DNA from: Paracoccaceae bacterium
Lineage (GTDB): Bacteria > Pseudomonadota > Alphaproteobacteria > Rhodobacterales > Rhodobacteraceae
Reading direction: 5' to 3'
DNA: 59,804 nt
Assembly (NCBI GenBank): GCA_023383015.1
Contig: JAHDXW010000026.1
Span: 1-59,804 of the forward strand
Each line of letters opens with the position of its first letter. Within the stretch, counting starts at the first letter, position 1. Positions 54,443 through 59,804 of the stretch are shown here, in pieces. The notes under the pieces are model-generated. The model had not been told where the DNA came from, did no database searches, and worked only from the letters and a program-made list of their open reading frames with translations. The translations under genes were made by a program, and so were the position numbers.

Positions 54443-56071
54443 TCAGCCCCCCTCGCCCGCCGCCGCCGCGCGGATGCGCGCGGCAAGGCGCAGGGTGGAG
54501 GGGTCGTGGCCGGCGCCCGCGGCCTGCCCCTCGAGCACCGGCAGGAGCGAGACGGCGAGTTCCTTGCCGAGCTCGACCCCCCACTGGTCGAAGGAGTTGA
54601 TGCCGAGGATCACGCCCTCGACGAACACCCGGTGCTCGTAGAGCGCCACGATCTGGCCGAGCGTGAAGGGGGTCAGGCGCGGATAGAGGATCGTCACCGA
54701 CGGCCGGTTGCCCGGGAAGACACGGTGGCGCGCCTGGCGCTCGGCCTCCTCGCCCGCAAGGCCGCGCGCCGCCATCGCCGCGCGCGCCTCCTCGAGCGAG
54801 CGGCCGCGCATCAGCGCCTCGGCCTGGGCGAGGCAGTTGGCGGCGAGCAGGCGGTGGTGGTGGGCCAGCCCGGGCTCGTGGCCCGAGGCTGCGAGCAGGA
54901 ACTCGCAGGGCACGACATCGGTACCCTGGTGGACGAGCTGCATGAAGGCGTGCTGGCCGTTGGTGCCGGGCTCGCCCCAGACCACCGGGCCCGAGGAGCG
55001 GGCAAGCTCGCTGCCATCCATCGCCACCCGCTTGCCGTTCGATTCCATCTCGAGCTGCTGGAGGTACGCCGGAAGGCGGGCCAGCCGCTGGTCGTAGGGC
55101 AGTACCGCGCGCGTCGCATGGCCGGCGACCTGGCGGTGCCAGATGCCGACCAGCGCCAGCAGGACCGGCAGGTTGGCGGCGAAGGGGGCAGCGCGGAAAT
55201 GGGCATCCATCGCCGCCCCGCCGGCGAGGAAGTCGCGGAAGCGCGCCGGCCCGATGGCGACCATCAGCGGCAGCCCGATCGGGCCCCAGAGCGAGTAGCG
55301 CCCGCCGACCCAGTCCTCGAAGCCGAAGACGCGGGCAGGGTCGATGCCGAAGGCGGCGGTGCGGTCGAGCGCGGAGGAGACGGCGGCGAACTGCGCTCCC
55401 GGCCGGTCGACCGCCGAGGCCATCCATGCCCGCGCCGAGGCGGCGTTGGTCATCGTCTCGACGGTGGTGAAGGTCTTGGAGGCGACGATGACGAGCGTCC
55501 GCCGGGGGTCGAGCGGGCGCAGCGTGTCGGCCAGATGCGCGCCGTCGACGTTCGAGACGAAATGGCAGCGCGGTCCGTCGTGAAAGGGCGCGAGCGCGGC
55601 CGTGGCCATCGCCGGTCCGAGGTCGGAGCCGCCGATGCCGATGTTGACGACATCGCTCACCGGCCCGCCGGCGGCCAGGTAGCGGCCCCCGCGCAGCGCG
55701 TCGGCGAAGCCCTCCATCCGGGCGAGGGTCGCGCGCACCCCGGGCATGATGTCGCGGCCGTCGACGGCGACATGGCCGTCGAGGTTGCGCAACGCGGCGT
55801 GCAGGACGGCGCGGCCCTCGGTGGCGTTGATCCGCGCGCCGGCAAACATCGCTTCGCGGCGCCCGGCGATGTCCGCCGCCGTGGCGAGCGCGACGAGCAG
55901 GTCGCGCGCCGGAGTGTCGATGCCGGTCCTGGAATAGTCGAGCAGCATTCCGTCCGCCTCGGCGGAGAACGCCGCGGCGCGTCCGGGATCGGCCTCGAAC
56001 AGCGCGGCGATGCGCCGGCCGGCGCCCGCCCGGTGATGCGCGGCCAGCCGCGCCCAGATGTCCCCGGTCAT
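54443..56071 (-). CDS. pgi: Glucose-6-phosphate isomerase
   Basis: Interconverts glucose 6-phosphate and fructose 6-phosphate. 542 residues, long bacterial type. [20 protein letters not shown] near 140-160 and the [14 protein letters not shown] block bind the phosphate. [20 protein letters not shown] carries the catalytic Glu/His and [16 protein letters not shown] the catalytic Lys. Third gene of the zwf-pgl-pgi operon, nine bases after pgl. Confidence 0.97.
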   Translation of the reverse strand: MTGDIWARLAAHHRAGAGRRIAALFEADPGRAAAFSAEADGMLLDYSRTGIDTPARDLLVALATAADIAGRREAMFAGARINATEGRAVLHAALRNLDGHVAVDGRDIMPGVRATLARMEGFADALRGGRYLAAGGPVSDVVNIGIGGSDLGPAMATAALAPFHDGPRCHFVSNVDGAHLADTLRPLDPRRTLVIVASKTFTTVETMTNAASARAWMASAVDRPGAQFAAVSSALDRTAAFGIDPARVFGFEDWVGGRYSLWGPIGLPLMVAIGPARFRDFLAGGAAMDAHFRAAPFAANLPVLLALVGIWHRQVAGHATRAVLPYDQRLARLPAYLQQLEMESNGKRVAMDGSELARSSGPVVWGEPGTNGQHAFMQLVHQGTDVVPCEFLLAASGHEPGLAHHHRLLAANCLAQAEALMRGRSLEEARAAMAARGLAGEEAERQARHRVFPGNRPSVTILYPRLTPFTLGQIVALYEHRVFVEGVILGINSFDQWGVELGKELAVSLLPVLEGQAAGAGHDPSTLRLAARIRAAAAGEGG

Positions 56072-56080
56072 CGCCCGCTC

Positions 56081-56752
56081 CTATTCGGCCCAGTGCACCG
56101 TCGCTTCGTCGAGCAGCGCCCGCACCGGCGCCTCCGCCGGGGAGAGCGTGCGGGAGCGCTCGAGCGCGGCGCGCTTCTCGGGGCCGGTGATCAGCAGGTG
56201 CAGCCTGAGCGCACCGGCCAGGACCGGGGCGCTGAGGCTGACCCGCGCCTCGGCCGCGCCGGGGATGCGCAGCGCCACCAGCGGCGGGGCGTCGGCGGCA
56301 AGCGCCGCGGAGAGCCCGTCGGCGCCGGGAAAGAGCGAGGCCACATGCATGTCGGCGCCCATGCCCACGAGCGCCACCGACAAGGGCAGCGCCGCGGCCA
56401 CGCCCGCGGCGAGGTCCGGGAGGATGTCCTCGGGCCGGTCGGCGGCGGCCCGGAGCGGCAGGTAGCGTGCCGCGGCCGCCCGGCCGACAAGCAGCCGCCG
56501 GCGAACCATCGCGGTGTTCGAGCGCGGATGGGTCTCCGGCACCCAGCGCTCGTCGGTCAGCATCACGTTGACGCGCTGCCAGTCGATGTCCACCCCCGCG
56601 AGGACGTCGAACACCGGACCCGGCGTCGTGCCCCCCGGCACGGCCAGCGAGGCCCGCCCCTCGCGGCGCAGGAAATCGGCGATCTCGCCGGCCAGCCGGT
56701 CGGCCAGCGCGAACATCATCAACTCGCGGTCGGGGTATTCGTGCAGCGTCAT
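56081..56752 (-). CDS. pgl: 6-Phosphogluconolactonase
   Basis: Hydrolyses 6-phosphogluconolactone. 223 residues of the NagB-like Pgl type. SLAVPGGTTPGPVFDVLAG is the phosphate loop, NVMLTDERWVPETHPRSN the signature, and LVGMGADMHVASLFPGADGL (GMG-D-H-AS-FPG) the active site. The start overlaps the zwf stop by four bases (ATGA). The fold is shared with glucosamine-6-phosphate deaminase, but the motifs favour lactonase. Confidence 0.95.
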   Translation of the reverse strand: MTLHEYPDRELMMFALADRLAGEIADFLRREGRASLAVPGGTTPGPVFDVLAGVDIDWQRVNVMLTDERWVPETHPRSNTAMVRRRLLVGRAAAARYLPLRAAADRPEDILPDLAAGVAAALPLSVALVGMGADMHVASLFPGADGLSAALAADAPPLVALRIPGAAEARVSLSAPVLAGALRLHLLITGPEKRAALERSRTLSPAEAPVRALLDEATVHWAE

Positions 56753-58203
56753 TCCCGGATGTCCCGCCAGCGGCGCCCGTCGCGATGCATCAGCATAAGC
56801 GCATCCTCGGGCCCAGACGAGCCCGGATCGTAGGGACGCGGCCGGTCGCCCGCGGCCTGCCAGGCGGCGATGGCGGGGTCGGTCCAGGCCCAGGCGGCCT
56901 CGACCTCGTCGCCGCGCATGAACAGCGTCTGGTTGCCGCGGATGACGTCCATGATCAGCCGCTCGTAGGCGTCAGGGATGTCGGCGCCGTTCGCCCCGAG
57001 CGCGGTGGCGAAGGACATGTCGAGCGGCACGTCGGTGAGCCGCATGCCGCCCGGCCCCGGCTCCTTGATCATCACGCGCAGGTTGATCCCCTCGTTGGGC
57101 TGCAGGCGGATCGACAGCACGTTCTCCTTCCAGCCCTCCTGCTGGTCGAAGATCGCGTGCGGGGGTTCGCGGAAGGCGATGGCGATCTCGGAGGCGCGCG
57201 CCCGCAGCCGCTTGCCGGTGCGCAGGTAGAAGGGCGTGCCCTTCCAGCGCCAGTTGGAGATGCGCACGCGCATGGCCACGAAGCTCTCGGTGTCGCTGGC
57301 CGGATTGTCCGCATCCGCGCGGTAGGAGGCGACGCCGGCGCCGGCGCCGTACTGGCCGCGCACGACATCGCCCGGGGCGAGCGGGTCGAGGGCGCGGATC
57401 ACCTTCAGCTTCTCGTCGCGCACCGCATCGGGCTCGAAGCGGTGCGGCGGCTCCATGGCGATCAGGCAGATGAGCTGCATCAGGTGGTTCTGGACCATGT
57501 CGCGCATCGCCCCGGCCTGGTCGTAGTAGGCGCCGCGGCCGGCCACGCCAACGGTCTCGGCCACGGTGATCTGGACGTGGTCGACGAAGCGGGCGTTCCA
57601 GAGGGGTTCGAAGAGGATGTTGGCGAAGCGCACCGCCATCAGGTTCTGGACCGTCTCCTTGCCGAGGTAGTGGTCGATCCGGTAGATCTGGCCCTCGCCG
57701 AAATGCAGCGCGAGGGTTGCATTCAGCGCCCGGGCGCTGGCGCGGTCGTGGCCGAAGGGCTTCTCGACGACGATGCGGGTGTCGGGGCCGGCGAGGGAGT
57801 GGGCCTGCAGCCGCTCGGCCAGGGCGCCGAAGAGCGCGGGCGCGACCGAGAAGTAGCAGGCGCGCACCACCCCCGGGCGCAGCCGGCGGCCGAGTTCGTC
57901 CCAGCCCAGGGTGCCGGCGGCATCGACCGCGACATAGCCCAGCCGCTCGAGGAAGGCCGCCCGCGCCGCCGGCCCGTCGCCGCCGCCGGCGGTTTCCGCG
58001 ATGGCCTCGGCGGCGAAGGCGCGGTAGGCGGCATCGTCCATCGCCGCGCGGGCGGCGCCGATCACGCGCGCCTCGGGCGGCATCTGGCCGGCGAGGAAGC
58101 GGCGGAAGAGGCCGGGCAGGATCTTGCGGCGGGCAAGGTCGCCGGTGCCGCCGAACACCACGAGGTCGAAGGGTTCGACCGGAATGACCCGCGACACCAT
58201 CAT
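56749..58203 (-). CDS. zwf: Glucose-6-phosphate 1-dehydrogenase
   Basis: NAD(P)-dependent entry enzyme of the Entner-Doudoroff and pentose-phosphate routes. 484 residues. The dinucleotide loop is VVFGGTGDLARRKILPGLF near 14-32. IVVEKPFGHDRASA and YRIDHYLGKETVQNLMAVRF (with the catalytic His/Asp) follow near 150-200. A GCAGGAGAG ribosome-binding site precedes the ATG; the second of two adjacent ATGs could also start. It heads zwf-pgl-pgi behind a LacI-type operator. Confidence 0.97.
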   Translation of the reverse strand: MMVSRVIPVEPFDLVVFGGTGDLARRKILPGLFRRFLAGQMPPEARVIGAARAAMDDAAYRAFAAEAIAETAGGGDGPAARAAFLERLGYVAVDAAGTLGWDELGRRLRPGVVRACYFSVAPALFGALAERLQAHSLAGPDTRIVVEKPFGHDRASARALNATLALHFGEGQIYRIDHYLGKETVQNLMAVRFANILFEPLWNARFVDHVQITVAETVGVAGRGAYYDQAGAMRDMVQNHLMQLICLIAMEPPHRFEPDAVRDEKLKVIRALDPLAPGDVVRGQYGAGAGVASYRADADNPASDTESFVAMRVRISNWRWKGTPFYLRTGKRLRARASEIAIAFREPPHAIFDQQEGWKENVLSIRLQPNEGINLRVMIKEPGPGGMRLTDVPLDMSFATALGANGADIPDAYERLIMDVIRGNQTLFMRGDEVEAAWAWTDPAIAAWQAAGDRPRPYDPGSSGPEDALMLMHRDGRRWRDIRE

Positions 58204-58235
58204 GCTCTCCTGCCCTGCGTGCGGGGCCGCGCGCC

Positions 58236-58249
58236 CGTTAGCGCTAACG
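58236..58249. promoter_or_regulatory. LacI-family operator palindrome upstream of zwf
   Basis: CGTTAGCGCTAACG is a perfect 14-base palindrome with the central CG step typical of LacI-family sites. It lies 33 bases before the zwf start, just downstream of the predicted initiation point, the classical position for repression. No LacI-type gene is in the window; a sugar-responsive regulator must be encoded elsewhere. Confidence 0.8.
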
Positions 58250-58254
58250 ACGCC

Positions 58255-58283
58255 CGTCTATCCCGTCGCGGCCACAATGTCCA
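58255..58283 (-). promoter_or_regulatory. Predicted zwf promoter
   Basis: On the minus strand TGGACA (58278-58283) and TAGACG (58255-58260) are separated by exactly 17 bases. The initiation point would fall next to or within the LacI-type palindrome, which strengthens both calls. Confidence 0.65.
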
Positions 58284-58306
58284 CGCCCCCGGAGGGGCTG
58301 CCGCGC

Positions 58307-58891
58307 TCAGGCCTCGAGCTCGGCATCCCAGTAGAGGAAATCAATCCAGCTGTCGTGCAGGTGGTTGGGGGGAAAGCGGCGGCCCTGGTTCATCAGCTCC
58401 TCGGCCGTCGGCTCGCGCGGGGGGGTGCGCAGGGACAGCCCCGCCGCGCGCAGCGACCGCGAGCCCTTGCGCAGGTTGCAGCCGGCACAGGCGGCGACCA
58501 CGTTCGTCCAGCTCGTTCGGCCGCCGCGCGAGCGCGGCACGACATGGTCGAAGGTGAGCTCTCCCCGCGCGCCGCAGTACTGGCAGCAGAAGCCGTCGCG
58601 CAGGAAAAGGTTGAAGCGCGTGAAGGCGACCCGCTTCTGGGGCTGCACGAAATCCCTCAGCACCACCACCGAGGGGATGCGGAAGCGCCGCGAGGGGCTG
58701 GCCACCCAGGCGTCGTATTCGGCAAGGATCTCCACCCGGTCAAGGAAGACCGCCTTCACCGCCTCCTGCCAGGGCCAGAGCGAGAGCGGGTAATAGGACA
58801 GCGGCCGGTAGTCGGCGTTCAGGACCAGCGCGGGGTGCTGCCGCAGCGCCGCGGGCTCGCGCACGAAGCCGGTCCGGAAGTCGCCGTCCAT
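58307..58891 (-). CDS. HNH endonuclease-domain protein
   Basis: 194 residues with a C-terminal HNH nuclease module: CQYCG zinc knuckle, TFDHVVPRSRGGRTSW carrying the D-H catalytic pair, and CAGCNLRKGSR with the second CxxC. The N-terminal half (LVLNADYRPLSYYPLSLWPW) is conserved in a widespread bacterial family often near housekeeping genes and not a mobile intron enzyme. ATG giving MDGDFRTGF was chosen. Cellular role unknown. Confidence 0.9.
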   Translation of the reverse strand: MDGDFRTGFVREPAALRQHPALVLNADYRPLSYYPLSLWPWQEAVKAVFLDRVEILAEYDAWVASPSRRFRIPSVVVLRDFVQPQKRVAFTRFNLFLRDGFCCQYCGARGELTFDHVVPRSRGGRTSWTNVVAACAGCNLRKGSRSLRAAGLSLRTPPREPTAEELMNQGRRFPPNHLHDSWIDFLYWDAELEA

Positions 58892-58965
58892 TCCCTGCCT
58901 TTCCGCCCGGCGCGGCACCCCGGGCCCCCGCGGGGGCAGGGCCGTGGGCCCCCGCCCCGCCTGCG

Positions 58966-58994
58966 ACTATATGTGGAGCGCTCCGGCTGGCAAG
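58966..58994 (-). promoter_or_regulatory. Predicted promoter of the HNH endonuclease gene
   Basis: On the minus strand CTTGCC (58989-58994) and TATAGT (58966-58971) are separated by exactly 17 bases, in otherwise GC-rich DNA. The -10 ends about 75 bases before the start codon. Confidence 0.6.
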
Positions 58995-59086
58995 ACCCAA
59001 GGGCTGCGCACACGCCGCGCAGGCGTAGCGCAGGGGGATGACATCGGCGTGACGGCAGCGCGAGGGTGGCGCGGCGGCGCGTGGCC

Positions 59087-59749
59087 TCAGCGCGGCAGGC
59101 GCGCGCGCAGGAAGGTCACCGCCGCCGACAGCCCGTCGGGTGCGATGCCGTGGCCGACCCCGCGCGAGACATGGGTGGCGACCTCGAAGCCGGCCTCGGC
59201 CAGCGCCGCGGCGGCCTCGGGCAGCGACTCGGGCGGCACCACCGGATCGGCATCGCCGTGCACCAGCAGGACCGGCGGGCGCGAGCGTGCCGCGCGCGCC
59301 AGCGCGTCGGGGCCGAGCAGCCGGCCCGAGAAGCCCACCACCGCCGCCACCGCTTTCGGCCGGCGCGGCGCGACATGCAGGGCCATCATCGTGCCCTGCG
59401 AGAAGCCGACGACGGCCATCGCCGCCGGCACAAGCCCTTCATCGGTCAGGCGGGCGTCGAGGAAGGCGTCGAGGTCGGCGGCGGCGGCGAGAAGCCCCAC
59501 CTCGGCCGCCGCCGCCGGCGAGCCGTCGAGCCAGGGAATCGGGAACCACTGGTAGCCGAAGGGGTTGACGCCCGAGCGCTCGGGCGCGTCGGGGGCGATG
59601 AAGGCGGTGCCGGGCAGGTGCGGTGCCAGGGGCTCGGCAAGGCCGAGGAGGTCGGCGCCGTCGGCGCCGTAGCCATGCAGGAAGACGACGAGGCTGCGCG
59701 CCCGCCCCGGCGCCGGCCCGCGCCGCCCGAACCCCAGATCCCGCGTCAT
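59087..59749 (-). CDS. Carboxylesterase/phospholipase-type alpha/beta hydrolase
   Basis: 220-residue alpha/beta hydrolase of the small carboxylesterase (YpfH/acyl-protein-thioesterase-like) group. VVFLHGYGADGADLLGLAE forms the oxyanion hole, AVVGFSQGTMMALHVA the nucleophile elbow with catalytic Ser, VLLVHGDADPVVPP the acid, and GVGHGIAPDG the histidine. No signal peptide. Substrate unknown. The remaining ~55 bases to the window end hold its likely promoter region. Confidence 0.92.
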   Translation of the reverse strand: MTRDLGFGRRGPAPGRARSLVVFLHGYGADGADLLGLAEPLAPHLPGTAFIAPDAPERSGVNPFGYQWFPIPWLDGSPAAAAEVGLLAAAADLDAFLDARLTDEGLVPAAMAVVGFSQGTMMALHVAPRRPKAVAAVVGFSGRLLGPDALARAARSRPPVLLVHGDADPVVPPESLPEAAAALAEAGFEVATHVSRGVGHGIAPDGLSAAVTFLRARLPR

Positions 59750-59804
59750 GCCACCCTACCTTTTTCTTGCGTTTCGACGTCTGCCTTTGCGGATCGCGTC
59801 CAAG

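Overview
The window is a 59.8-kb chromosomal segment of a very GC-rich alphaproteobacterium, most likely in the Rhodobacterales (Rhodobacteraceae/Paracoccaceae-like). The grounds are: an argC-ccmE-(GTA-type holin)-ccmF-ccmH block, a stand-alone Hint-domain protein, a DUF5368 partner beside a Tat-exported sulfide:quinone reductase, a BolA/CGFS-glutaredoxin operon, a fused indolepyruvate:ferredoxin oxidoreductase, and a zwf-pgl-pgi operon. I cannot name the genus. Most of the window is core metabolism. Mobile DNA is limited to one decayed integrase relic at a tRNA-Gly gene. No CRISPR array, insertion sequence or intact prophage was seen.

Layout. 1-6.3 kb: 5' part of a UvrD/PcrA helicase gene (minus), pyruvate carboxylase (plus), and a Hint-domain protein (minus), with two copies of a terminator-like hairpin between the last two; then tRNA-Gly(GCC) and the integrase relic. 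6.6-12.3 kb: histidine genes hisB-hisH, a 1-kb gap without a gene, hisA, an antisense RNA methyltransferase gene, a small membrane protein gene, hisF and hisE. 12.8-16.2 kb: CoA-binding protein, YHS-domain protein, RlmB-type methyltransferase, TerB-like membrane protein, tRNA-Tyr. 16.3-28.6 kb: a long minus-strand run of aminotransferase, enoyl-CoA hydratase, ccmH, ccmF, serine hydrolase, GTA-type holin, ccmE, argC, murI and the 1140-residue indolepyruvate:ferredoxin oxidoreductase, which faces a divergent LysR regulator. 29.7 kb: a predicted ~70-nt small RNA with its own promoter and terminator. 29.9-31.4 kb: a secreted RCC1-propeller protein.

32-41 kb: purL; bolA - tiny membrane ORF - grxD with overlapping stops and starts; two unknown membrane proteins; DUF5368; sulfide:quinone reductase divergent from an Rrf2 regulator across an FNR-type box; small ORFs; TfoX-like protein; ndk; a frameshifted ORF. 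41-47.2 kb: an ABC-F ATPase, then a four-gene minus-strand cluster (flavin monooxygenase, HpcH/HpaI aldolase, FAD-linked oxidase, hydratase-aldolase) that looks like an uncharacterised catabolic route. 47.3-48.8 kb: a secreted PPC-type protein next to its own decayed paralogue. 49-54.3 kb: aminotransferase, a divergent ferric-iron ABC transporter pair without an ATPase gene, and a threonine-dehydratase-like enzyme with a strong terminator. 54.4-58.3 kb: zwf-pgl-pgi behind a promoter carrying a perfect LacI-type palindrome. 58.3-59.75 kb: HNH endonuclease and a carboxylesterase.

Functionally the segment joins anaplerosis and Entner-Doudoroff entry (pyc, zwf-pgl-pgi), histidine, arginine and purine synthesis, cytochrome c maturation, Fe-S handling (bolA/grxD), sulfide oxidation and iron uptake. 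The best candidates for something new are the small RNA at 29.74 kb, the RCC1 propeller nested inside an Ig-like domain, the 55-residue ORF locked between bolA and grxD, and the four-gene catabolic cluster.
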